From Pseudomonadota bacterium (GTDB lineage Bacteria; Myxococcota_A; Polyangia; Polyangiales; JAFGIB01), in NCBI GenBank assembly GCA_017881185.1, contig JADGRE010000012.1:1-50811 (forward strand): DNA of 50,811 nucleotides, read 5' to 3'. Shown here piece by piece: positions 10,530 to 17,245 of the stretch. A model generated the notes under the pieces. The model searched no databases. It had not been told where the DNA came from and was given only the letters and a program-made list of their open reading frames with translations. The number at the start of each line of letters is the position of its first letter. The first letter of the stretch is position 1. The translations under genes and the position numbers were made by a program.

Positions 10530-11659
10530 TCTACCTAGATTACCACGCCGCCACGCCCACCGATCCACGTGTACTGGCGGCCATCGATGCAGCACGCGCC
10601 AGCGCGTGGGCGAACCCCGCCAGCATCCATCGCCCCGGCCAGGCCAGTCGCGCACTGCTCGAGCAGGCGCGCGCGCGCATCGCGGCGGCCATCGGGGCGA
10701 GCCCGGCGGACGTCGTGCTCACCGCTGGCGGCACCGAAGCGTGCAACCTCGGGGTGCTCGGCTTGCTCGAGGCGCAACCGCGGCGAGCCGGTGCACACGC
10801 CGTCGCGAGCGCCATCGAGCACCCCGCGGTCGCCGAACCCCTGTTGCAGCAGCAACGCGTAGCTCAGATCGAGCTCAGCTGGCTGCCGGTGGTGCAGGGA
10901 CTTCCTCCGAGCCCAGGAACGCTACGCGCAGCCATCACCCCGGCCACGCAGCTGGTCGCCGTGCAGTGGGTGAACCACGAGACCGGCACGCTGCTGCCGG
11001 TGCGCGACTACGCCGCCGTCAGCCGAGAGGCGCGGGTGCCGTGCTTCATCGATGCGACCCAGGCGCTGGGCAAGCTCCCCGTGAACGTGACCGAGCTCGG
11101 CGCCGACGCCGTGGCCTTTGCCGCCCACAAGCTCGGCGGTCCAGCGGGTGCAGGAGCGCTCTGGGTGCGTCGCGGAGTGCAGCTCGGCTCGCGCATGCTC
11201 GGCGGCGCGCAGGAGCGCGGGCGGCGCGCTGGCACGCCGGACGTTCTCGCTCAGGTGGGCTTCGGCGTCGCGTGCGAGCATGCCGCGCAGCGGGTGGCCG
11301 CTCAGCCACGTCTAGCCGCGCTGCGCGATCGACTCGAGACCGAGCTGGTCGCGCTCGGCGCAATCCTCAACGCCAGCGCCACCGACCGCGTAGCCACCGT
11401 GAGCAACTCGAGCTGGCGCGGTTGGCGCGGTGAGGCACTCGTCGCAGCGCTCGACCTCGAGGGCATCGCCTGCAGCAGCGGCGCCGCGTGCTCTTCGGGT
11501 ACGAGCGAGCCGTCGCCGGTGCTGCGCGCCATGTATCCCGACGAACCCTGGCGCGCGGGCTCTGCACTGCGCTTGAGCTTCGGCGTGGAAACCACCGAAA
11601 GCGATACGCATTCCTTGCTGCAGGCCCTGCGCAAAGTGCTCTCGCGCCCCGCTGGCTGA
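10526..11659 (+). CDS. Cysteine desulfurase (IscS/NifS-like), CTG start
   Basis: PLP enzyme that moves sulfur from cysteine to an enzyme persulfide. The frame reads IYLDYHAATPTDPRVLAAID from codon 2, which aligns with the N terminus of IscS/NifS proteins. The only start-like codon at that point is CTG 10526, which overlaps the kinase stop as CTGA; no ATG, GTG or TTG lies close upstream in frame. From this start the protein is 377 aa, normal for the family. It has the PLP lysine K202 in FAAHKLGGPAG and the catalytic cysteine C322 in SSGAACSSGTSEPSPVL. A GTG at 10715 would remove the conserved N terminus and is rejected. mnmA follows about 175 bases later, suggesting this desulfurase feeds tRNA thiolation as YrvO does in Bacillus. 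Confidence 0.9.
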   Translation: MIYLDYHAATPTDPRVLAAIDAARASAWANPASIHRPGQASRALLEQARARIAAAIGASPADVVLTAGGTEACNLGVLGLLEAQPRRAGAHAVASAIEHPAVAEPLLQQQRVAQIELSWLPVVQGLPPSPGTLRAAITPATQLVAVQWVNHETGTLLPVRDYAAVSREARVPCFIDATQALGKLPVNVTELGADAVAFAAHKLGGPAGAGALWVRRGVQLGSRMLGGAQERGRRAGTPDVLAQVGFGVACEHAAQRVAAQPRLAALRDRLETELVALGAILNASATDRVATVSNSSWRGWRGEALVAALDLEGIACSSGAACSSGTSEPSPVLRAMYPDEPWRAGSALRLSFGVETTESDTHSLLQALRKVLSRPAG

Positions 11660-11834
11660 CGATCTTCAGGTACGTTCGAGCTGGCAGCGCCAACTCTGAG
11701 CCGCGCCTTCGATTCAGCCGCCAAGCGCTTGAAACCCATCGGATAGTGGGCGCGCTCAAAACCGCCCAGCGCATTCGCTTGAAAAGAAACCGCCCCTTGA
11801 CCCATGCACGCGCATGCGGCACGAGAAGCGTCGC

Positions 11835-12899
11835 ATGGGCAGCTCCACACGCGTGCTTGTGGCGATGAGCGGCGGGGTCGACTCCTCGCTCGCCGCCGCG
11901 ATGCTCAAGCAGCAAGGCCACGACGTCGTCGGCGTGACCTTGCACTTGTGGGACGCGGAAGGTGAAGACAAGGTCGGTCGCTGCTGCGCGCCCGAAGACC
12001 GCGACGACGCGCGCCGCACCTGCGAGCTGCTGGGCGTCCCGCACTACGTCATCGATGAGCGGCAAGCCTTCCGCAGCCAGGTGGTCGACCCGTTCATCGC
12101 CCAAAACCTCGCGGGCCAGACACCCATCCCGTGTGTCGCCTGCAACCAGCACGTGAAGCTCACGCGCCTGTGGCAGCTGGCGCAGAGCTTCGGCGCGACT
12201 GCCCTCGCCACCGGCCACTACGCGCGCATCGTGCCCACGGCCGACGGCAGCGTCGATCTGCTGCGCGGCGTCGACCCCGGCAAGGACCAGAGCTACTTCC
12301 TGTACGGCGTGCCGCAAGCGGTGCTGCGCAACTTGCTTCTGCCTCTGGGCGAGCTGCACAAGCACGACGCTCGCTTGCTGGCCAAGGAATTCGGTTTGCC
12401 CAACTGGAGCAAACCCGACTCGCAGGAGCTGTGCTTCGTGCCGGACGGCGACGTCCGCGGCTTCCTGCGCAGGCACGCGCCAGCGGCCGGCGCACCGGGC
12501 GACATCATCGACGAGACCGGCACGGTGCTGGGCCAGCATCAAGGGGTGGAGGGCTTCACCGTCGGCCAGCGCCGCGGCATCGGGATCCCTGGGCCGACGC
12601 CCCGTTATGTACTGCGCGTGATACACGACAGCCGTCAGGTGGTCGTGGGCTCGGCGAAAGCTCTCGCGCGGGCCGCGCTCGAGGCGCAGTCCGTGGTGTG
12701 GACAAGCTCAAGACCCGAGCGCGGCTTTACGGGACAAGTGCGAATCCGCTCGCACCACACCGCCGCAGAAGCCTGGGTGACACCCACCGAAGCGGGCTTC
12801 TCCGCCGAATTCGTGACGCCACAGATCGCCGTCGCGCCCGGGCAGGCCGCGGTGGTCTACACGGGGGAACGCGTGATAGGCGGCGGCTTCATCGTATAG
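11835..12899 (+). CDS. mnmA: tRNA-specific 2-thiouridylase MnmA
   Basis: Adds sulfur to U34 of Glu, Gln and Lys tRNAs using ATP and a persulfide donor. The 354-aa product begins MGSSTRVLVAMSGGVDSS, containing the PP-loop SGGVDSS. It has the catalytic cysteine pair in PIPCVACNQHVK and SQELCFVPDGDV, plus the tRNA-binding segment ATGHYARI and GKDQSYFLYG. ATG 11835 is chosen because family proteins begin just before the PP-loop; an in-frame start 7 codons upstream adds only charged residues. It follows the desulfurase gene and ends where the AT-rich boundary of the RiPP-like island begins. Confidence 0.96.
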   Translation: MGSSTRVLVAMSGGVDSSLAAAMLKQQGHDVVGVTLHLWDAEGEDKVGRCCAPEDRDDARRTCELLGVPHYVIDERQAFRSQVVDPFIAQNLAGQTPIPCVACNQHVKLTRLWQLAQSFGATALATGHYARIVPTADGSVDLLRGVDPGKDQSYFLYGVPQAVLRNLLLPLGELHKHDARLLAKEFGLPNWSKPDSQELCFVPDGDVRGFLRRHAPAAGAPGDIIDETGTVLGQHQGVEGFTVGQRRGIGIPGPTPRYVLRVIHDSRQVVVGSAKALARAALEAQSVVWTSSRPERGFTGQVRIRSHHTAAEAWVTPTEAGFSAEFVTPQIAVAPGQAAVVYTGERVIGGGFIV

Positions 12900-12906
12900 C
12901 CGTTAT

Positions 12907-12931
12907 GCTGTTATTTTATGCTCACAACAGC
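12907..12931. repeat. Inverted repeat in AT-rich boundary
   Basis: GCTGTT and AACAGC are separated by 13 bases, directly after the mnmA stop codon and just upstream of the promoter-like element at 12939. It could be an operator half-site pair or a weak mnmA transcript-end hairpin. A direct repeat TTATGCT (from 12903 and again inside the loop) overlaps it. Confidence 0.35.
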
Positions 12932-12938
12932 TATTTTG

Positions 12939-12968
12939 ACTGTTCGCGGCATAAAATTATGTTATAGT
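12939..12968 (+). promoter_or_regulatory. Promoter-like element 1 of the island (shared 12-bp core)
   Basis: ACTGTT, 18 bases, then TATAGT. The stretch AATTATGTTATA at 12955-12966 recurs exactly, on the opposite strand, upstream of the RiPP-type operon at 17056-17067. The region is far more AT-rich than its surroundings. If TATAGT is the -10, transcription would start near 12975 and give the zinc-ribbon gene a leader of about 90 bases. Confidence 0.55.
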
Positions 12969-13064
12969 TTGAATCGCTGGCTTTGTTGGTCACGACGAAC
13001 TGGCCAGTACAACTGCGTGATTACGATTAAGGAGAATCGTCACCAAGCAACCATGGGAGTAACA

Positions 13065-13247
13065 ATGTCCGGCCAGAACGAAGACCAACGGGCATCGCGC
13101 GAATGCCCTCGCTGCGACAGCCATGCCATCGCCCGTTCGCGGATTCGTGGCGGCTTCGACGCCACCTTGAAGCGAATCCTCGGGCTGCGCCCCTACCGCT
13201 GCCTCGACTGCTGGCACCGGTTCGTGGGTGTGGCTCGGCACGCGTAA
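13065..13247 (+). CDS. Small zinc-ribbon protein
   Basis: A 60-aa protein with two CxxC knuckles: CPRC (residues 11-14) and CLDC near residue 47, separated by a basic segment with RSRIRGGF and LGLRPYRC. This is the shape of a small zinc ribbon. Similar proteins with a GLRPYRC-type second knuckle are common and mostly uncharacterised. ATG 13065 has GGGAG 5 bases upstream; an ATG at 13053 is in frame but has a poorly spaced ribosome site. It faces the RiPP-type operon and is preceded by the same 12-bp promoter core as that operon, so co-regulation, or a regulatory role for this protein, is possible. Function not established. Confidence 0.65.
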   Translation: MSGQNEDQRASRECPRCDSHAIARSRIRGGFDATLKRILGLRPYRCLDCWHRFVGVARHA

Positions 13248-13272
13248 CAGCACGCGCCATGCGACTCGCGCG

Positions 13273-13300
13273 GCGGCGGCCCTTGGGGGCTGGCCGCCGC
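13273..13300. terminator. Hairpin between convergent genes
   Basis: GCGGCGGCC and GGCCGCCGC form a perfect 9-bp GC stem around a 10-base loop. It sits in the 75-base gap between the zinc-ribbon gene (plus strand) and the end of the RiPP-type operon (minus strand). The T-run is weak (gtttg), so it may act as a bidirectional terminator or an RNA-stabilising hairpin. Confidence 0.5.
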
Positions 13301-13322
13301 GCCCGTTTGTGAGCCGGCGCGC

Positions 13323-14171
13323 TCAGTCGGCTTGGGCTTCGAGCAGGTCGAGCGCGGCGGCTGGGTCGTTCCAGGCCAGTGCCCAGGCCGAGTGCGCTGC
13401 CGTGAGCGCGCTGACGGCGCCGAGACTGCACCCGAGGCTCGCCTCGTGGAGGGCTTGCAACGTGTGTAGGGGATCGAGGCGCGTGAGTTTGCAGCTGTCA
13501 GCGCGAGCGATGACGACGCAGCGTGCGTGTGCCACCGGGGCCGGTTCATTCAGCAGTTGGGGAGGCGGCACGGACTCTAGCGGCAGCGTGCCGCCATGTC
13601 GGAACGCCCGCAGGGGATACGAGCTCACGTCCACCTGCGCGAGCCAGGCGGGCAGGGTGGCGTCCACTGGGACCACGTCGAACTGGATCGCGCGCTCGAT
13701 GCCCCAGACTTGCCGCCCATCGGACACCGTCAGCTCATCGGTCGCGTAGCTGTAGCCACGTTCCACGGCTGCGCGCGCGAGCGTGCTCTTGCCCGCACCG
13801 GAAGGTCCCATGAAGATCCACGCGCGATCGTCCCGCGTGACACACGCGGCGTGCAAGAGGGTGAGCCCGGCCTGCGCGTGCCACTCACGCAGTGCCTGGT
13901 AGAGGGCGGTCTCGAGCAAAGGCAGTACATCGGCCGGCTGCCGCGTGGTTGCGACCAGCCGATCGTTGAGCAGGATCTCGACACCCATGTGGCTGGAACG
14001 CGTGCACATCGCTTCGCTGCGCGAGGTGGGCACGACCGGGCGCGCAGCCGAGCGCCACACCGCGCGCAAGCCACGCGCGACCTCGGGCAGATCGGTGCTG
14101 ACCTCGAGCCGCACGTGCGAGAGGTAAATGGTCAGCGCATGCACGCTGCGGTCGGGGGCAGGCGGTGTCAT
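13323..14171 (-). CDS. HprK-like kinase of RiPP-type cluster
   Basis: A 282-aa protein resembling the HPr-kinase-like ATPases found with PqqD and radical SAM genes (HprK-related kinase type). It has the P-loop GPSGAGKST at residues 122-130, a following ATDELT acidic motif at about 143-148 that suits the HprK metal/phosphate site, and an HAACV strand just before the P-loop. The substrate is unknown; no HPr or PTS gene is near. Its ATG overlaps the stop of the PqqD-like gene (ATGA) and it is last in the operon. In related clusters the kinase is proposed to act on the peptide or on a cluster protein. That remains inference here. Confidence 0.8.
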   Translation of the reverse strand: MTPPAPDRSVHALTIYLSHVRLEVSTDLPEVARGLRAVWRSAARPVVPTSRSEAMCTRSSHMGVEILLNDRLVATTRQPADVLPLLETALYQALREWHAQAGLTLLHAACVTRDDRAWIFMGPSGAGKSTLARAAVERGYSYATDELTVSDGRQVWGIERAIQFDVVPVDATLPAWLAQVDVSSYPLRAFRHGGTLPLESVPPPQLLNEPAPVAHARCVVIARADSCKLTRLDPLHTLQALHEASLGCSLGAVSALTAAHSAWALAWNDPAAALDLLEAQAD

Positions 14172-14443
14172 GCCGCGAGCTCGACGAGCCCGTGCGCAGC
14201 CAAGCTCTTCAAGAACTCGATGACGTCGTGCTCGACCTGCGCCGGGTCGGCCGGCAAGGTCTCGACTACGACCTCGACGATCTGGCGAATCGTGCGCGCG
14301 CCGTCGAGCAACTGCCAAACCGCCGCGCCGACCTGATTCAACAGGAGCAGCTGGTTGCCTTGCTCGTCGAACAGCACCACTTCGCCGGTCTCGCTGACCT
14401 CGTGGCTGAGTGCGGGTCGCTTGCGGGGAATGGTGTTGGTCAC
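14168..14443 (-). CDS. PqqD-like peptide chaperone (RiPP recognition element)
   Basis: A 91-aa PqqD-family winged-helix protein. PqqD-type domains bind RiPP leader peptides and hand them to a radical SAM enzyme. Visible hallmarks are the beta-hairpin region EVVLFDEQGNQLLLLNQVGA, where LNQVGAAVWQLLDG matches the family LN-x-x-A-x-x-I/V-W-x-L-x-x-G pattern, followed by TIRQIVEVVVE and a C-terminal helix FLKSLAAHGLVEL. It overlaps both neighbours by 4 bases (ATGA), so radical SAM, PqqD-like and kinase are probably made in fixed ratio. Confidence 0.9.
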   Translation of the reverse strand: MTNTIPRKRPALSHEVSETGEVVLFDEQGNQLLLLNQVGAAVWQLLDGARTIRQIVEVVVETLPADPAQVEHDVIEFLKSLAAHGLVELAA

Positions 14444-15633
14444 GCGCTCTCTCGGCGTCGCAGTGGCACGAGCGTGTTCTCGGGCAGCGTGTGTTCAGGT
14501 AGCGTGTTTTCGGGTAACAAAGCAGCGCGCAGCCGGCAGTCCCAGCAGGCGAACTCCTCCGAGCGCAGCGTCGTGCCAAACAGCACGCGCTCACGATCCA
14601 CGGCGACGGGACGTTTCGCAAGCAAGATTGCGCGCAGGCGCTCCTTCTTGACGCTGCCGAGTGGGAAGCTGCGCGTGAAGATGCAGGGGTAGACCGTGCC
14701 GTCGTAGGAGACGGCAGCGCGCCCGGCGAAGGACAGGTAGTTTCCTCGGTCACGATGTCCGCCGGGCAGGGCGGGCAAGCTGGCATCGCCGGGCGAGGTC
14801 GTCATCTCGCCGCGGCCAACGCTGCGTTGGACATCCATGCCGATGCGATCGTCGGGCACACCGAGATCCTGCAAGCAACGCAGCGTGGCCGCGAGTTCGG
14901 CTCGATTCTGCTCCAGCACGACTACGTTCACGCGTGCGGGAATGCCATCGCGAATTACGCGCGCGATCGCCCGCGTCGTGCGCACCTGGCTGCCGCGCGT
15001 GCCGGTGATGGCATCGTGCACGGCAGGGTCGTGCGAGTAGAACGAGAACGCGAACGACACCGGATAGCGTCGCAATTGCTCGTAGGTGTTGCCGTGCAGA
15101 GCGAGTCCATTGGTGTAGATCTCGATGGCCGGGATCCCGAGCTCGGCCGCGTACTTGGCCGCGGGTACGCACAGGTCGCTCACCAGCGGATCACCGCCTG
15201 TCAGCTGCACCAGCTGAAAGCCTAGCTCGCGCGCGTCTTCGAGCACGGCCCGCACGGTGGGCTCGTCGAGCGCTTCAGTGCGCTGCGGGCTCGAGTCAGC
15301 GTAGCAATGCGCGCAGCGCTCGTTGCACTGCGCCGTGAGCTCCACGAACAGTTGACTGAAGCCGGCGCCCCGCATCAGCCGAGCGCGGTCGAGCGGCTCG
15401 GGCACAGCCTGCGCGCGAGCACGCAGGACACGCGACAACATGGGGTTGTGCTCCATCATCAGGCGCGCGGCCGGTCCTTGTTCGCCGCTGAGAAGCCATT
15501 GCCGCGACGCGCCCGACAAACGAATGGTTTCCGTGCCGGGCAGCTCGACCAACTCGATCTGCGTGCCGTCGTCGATGCCGATCCAGTAGGGGGCCAGATA
15601 GACGACGCAAGGCGTGCTGGCGCCGTCGTACAT
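14440..15633 (-). CDS. Radical SAM peptide-modifying enzyme
   Basis: A 397-aa radical SAM protein with the CX3CX2C cluster motif CNERCAHC (C103, C107, C110) and the SAM-binding GGDP at 146-149. The C-terminal part has SYDGTVYPCIF (C317) and FACWDC (C363, C366), giving a reduced SPASM/twitch-like region with fewer Cys than a full SPASM domain. ATG 15633 is chosen because it begins 2 bases after the precursor stop (TGACCATG). A longer frame from 15735 would overlap the precursor core by 100 bases. The first 95 residues precede the barrel and may dock the leader. The C-terminal end carries a tandem pentapeptide. Adjacent Cys-rich precursor and PqqD-like genes suggest it installs cross-links such as thioethers; the chemistry is not proven. 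Confidence 0.88.
   Translation of the reverse strand: MYDGASTPCVVYLAPYWIGIDDGTQIELVELPGTETIRLSGASRQWLLSGEQGPAARLMMEHNPMLSRVLRARAQAVPEPLDRARLMRGAGFSQLFVELTAQCNERCAHCYADSSPQRTEALDEPTVRAVLEDARELGFQLVQLTGGDPLVSDLCVPAAKYAAELGIPAIEIYTNGLALHGNTYEQLRRYPVSFAFSFYSHDPAVHDAITGTRGSQVRTTRAIARVIRDGIPARVNVVVLEQNRAELAATLRCLQDLGVPDDRIGMDVQRSVGRGEMTTSPGDASLPALPGGHRDRGNYLSFAGRAAVSYDGTVYPCIFTRSFPLGSVKKERLRAILLAKRPVAVDRERVLFGTTLRSEEFACWDCRLRAALLPENTLPEHTLPENTLVPLRRRESA
14471..14515. repeat. Three tandem 15-bp repeats in the radical SAM gene
   Basis: Three adjacent 15-base units beginning agcgtgt on the plus strand encode the run ENTLP, EHTLP, ENTLV on the minus strand, at about residues 375-389 of the radical SAM enzyme. 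Units differ at a few bases. The repeat sits at the extreme C terminus, so copy-number change would lengthen or shorten a tail rather than the catalytic core. Confidence 0.8.
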
Positions 15634-15635
15634 GG

Positions 15636-15860
15636 TCAGGGACCGCGCGGCGGGCAGACCGCGGGTCCACAAGGATTGGCAGGCAGGCAGGGCCCACAGC
15701 TCGCACCGGTCGGGTTGCAGGACGAGGGCCCGCACGACAAGGTCGCCGCCTGCGCCTTGTTGACCACGACCGTGCTCACGACGACAGGTGCGACGTACGC
15801 CAACTGCCTGAGCAGCCGGCGTCGAGCCAGGTCGACGTCATCGTTGCGATCGTCCGCCAT
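15636..15860 (-). CDS. Candidate RiPP precursor, Tat-like leader and Cys/Gly/Pro core
   Basis: A 74-aa protein immediately upstream of the radical SAM gene. Residues 1-12 are acidic (MADDRNDDVDLA). RRRLLRQL (13-20) and a hydrophobic stretch YVAPVVVSTVVV form a Tat-like signal, with a signal-peptidase-like AQA-A site at 36-39. The remainder (39-74) has six cysteines, C43, C48, C55, C58, C64 and C69, three of them in CGP units, plus many Pro and Gly. Spacings are 4, 6, 2, 5 and 4 residues. The position fits a RiPP precursor modified by the adjacent radical SAM enzyme and then exported by Tat. ATG 15860 has no clear ribosome site, so its start is less certain than its frame. It could instead be a small Tat-exported Cys-rich protein that is not modified. 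Confidence 0.72.
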   Translation of the reverse strand: MADDRNDDVDLARRRLLRQLAYVAPVVVSTVVVNKAQAATLSCGPSSCNPTGASCGPCLPANPCGPAVCPPRGP

Positions 15861-15956
15861 AACTAGTTCGGATCGTGGCAGGAGCCTCTGACCGGGGCAA
15901 GTCTGTGCGTCTGCGATGTAGGTGGCGGACGCGCATCGCCGTGGGCAGCGCAAACG

Positions 15957-16940
15957 TCACGGCGCAGCCGGTGCGCGTGGGCCTGCGATCTGAAACACGA
16001 ACCACTGCGGGATGAATCGGCAGGCGTGGCGCAGGTCGTCGATGAGCGCGGCCTTGAGTGCGAGCAGCACAGCACGTCGGGGCGCGGTCGCCAGCGCGCG
16101 CAGCGCGAAGCCGGCGACGATGGCGTCGAGGCACAAGCGCCGCGCCCGAGACAGCGGCACGCGTGCGGCCAGCGCACGGGCCTGTTCGTTGCCGAGCGCA
16201 CCGAGCGCGCGCATCGACGCGTAGAACGCGCTGGCCGCATGCCAACGGGTCGCAAGCGCCAGCGCACGCTCGGCGTCCGCCGCGGCGAGCAAGGCCTGCA
16301 ACTCCACGAAGGAGCTTGCGGGCAAGCAGTATGCCTTCACGGTCTGCGCGATGCAGTGCACCAGCAGCGCGTCGGTCGCGTCGAGCACCCACAGACCCGG
16401 CGCGGACTTGCATGGCTGCGCACGCTCGAACAGCTCCTCGTGCGGCACTGCCATGCGCAGCGACTGCAAGAGCGAACGATGCACGTCGATCGCCATGCCG
16501 CCCTTCACGAACTTGCGCTCGTGCATGGTCTGGCAGGCCTCATCGAGCACGAAGCCCGCGCCGAGCAACGCCGCTTCGGCGCGCTCGGCGTCCCGCTCGC
16601 GAACCAAGAGATCCACGTCGGCCATCGGGCGCGCGCCGAGATCGCCGTAGATGCGGTCGAGATACTCCTGGCCCTTGTAGACAATCGCTTGCACGCCAGC
16701 GTTGTCGAGCGCGCACGCGGCATCTTTCATCGCGCGGCGTAACGGCATGTTGTTGGCGAGCGCTGCCATGTACGCGCCGGTCGCGAGCGCCGACGGCTGC
16801 TTGCCTTCGCGCCGACTCAGTGCATGCGCGAAGCCCATCAGGCCCAGTGACCGGAAGAGTGTTTCGTGCGTTGGCGAACCATTGCCGCGGAGCGCGCCGA
16901 GCACGCAACCCAGCCAGCGATTGCGCTGTAGCGGACGCAT
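15957..16940 (-). CDS. NTP_transf_5-type nucleotidyltransferase
   Basis: A 327-aa protein of the uncharacterised nucleotidyltransferase family (PF14907 type) often found in RiPP clusters with HprK-like kinases and PqqD proteins. The core reads VYKGQEYLDRIYGDLGARPM then ADVDLLV, giving the paired catalytic Asp (about D108 and D110) of this fold. ATG 16940 is preferred over ATG 17054. It has GAGGA 7 bases upstream, and the promoter-like element overlaps the upstream ATG, so that codon would not be transcribed. It is first in the operon, and a 96-base gap separates it from the precursor. It could transfer a nucleotide to the peptide or to a partner; substrate unknown. Confidence 0.85.
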   Translation of the reverse strand: MRPLQRNRWLGCVLGALRGNGSPTHETLFRSLGLMGFAHALSRREGKQPSALATGAYMAALANNMPLRRAMKDAACALDNAGVQAIVYKGQEYLDRIYGDLGARPMADVDLLVRERDAERAEAALLGAGFVLDEACQTMHERKFVKGGMAIDVHRSLLQSLRMAVPHEELFERAQPCKSAPGLWVLDATDALLVHCIAQTVKAYCLPASSFVELQALLAAADAERALALATRWHAASAFYASMRALGALGNEQARALAARVPLSRARRLCLDAIVAGFALRALATAPRRAVLLALKAALIDDLRHACRFIPQWFVFQIAGPRAPAAP

Positions 16941-17245
16941 GCGCGCGTCCTCGCGATAATCATCCGCAAATACTGTAACCAAGACTGACAATGCGGCTAC
17001 TCGTGACGGGCCTGGCGGTGCAGGAAGCGACCCTTTCGGACCGTCAGATGCCATTTATAACATAATTATTCGTCTATACAGTAATCTTTACGTTGATACG
17101 GCTAGCCGGGAGCGAGCAGTCACCGGCCGGACTGGACCGCTCGGCCACCAGGGCTATGCGGGGTGAGGGCGGAGGTGTCAGGTTGTAGGCCGCGGTCTGC
17201 AGAACTACAGCTAGCCCGCCCCACGCCAGCCGCTATAACTGCGCC
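16941..17245. other. Intergenic region between RiPP-type operon and methyltransferase
   Basis: About 305 bases without a gene. It holds the AT-rich promoter-like element 2 (17054-17082), the predicted 5' leader of the operon, and on the far side a GC-rich stretch leading to the methyltransferase. GCTAGCC occurs at about 17101 and again near 17211, and TGTAG/CTACA form a small inverted repeat near 17190. I see no RNA gene. Confidence 0.5.
17054..17082 (-). promoter_or_regulatory. Promoter-like element 2, drives the RiPP-type operon
   Basis: Read on the minus strand: ACTGTA, 17 bases, TATAAA. The 12-base core AATTATGTTATA (plus-strand 17056-17067 as its complement) is identical to that in element 1. 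Predicted start of transcription is near 17047, leaving a leader of about 107 bases before ATG 16940. Shared sequence, orientation and leader length at both ends of the island argue for co-regulation. Confidence 0.6.

Noticed and set aside
9126..10655. Long minus-strand frame upstream of mutA
   Set aside because: It is antisense to the receiver-kinase gene, whose motifs are unmistakable; mutA starts at 9125.
15634..15735. Longer start for the radical SAM gene
   Set aside because: It would overlap the precursor core by 100 bases; ATG 15633 directly after the precursor stop is simpler. Not fully excluded.
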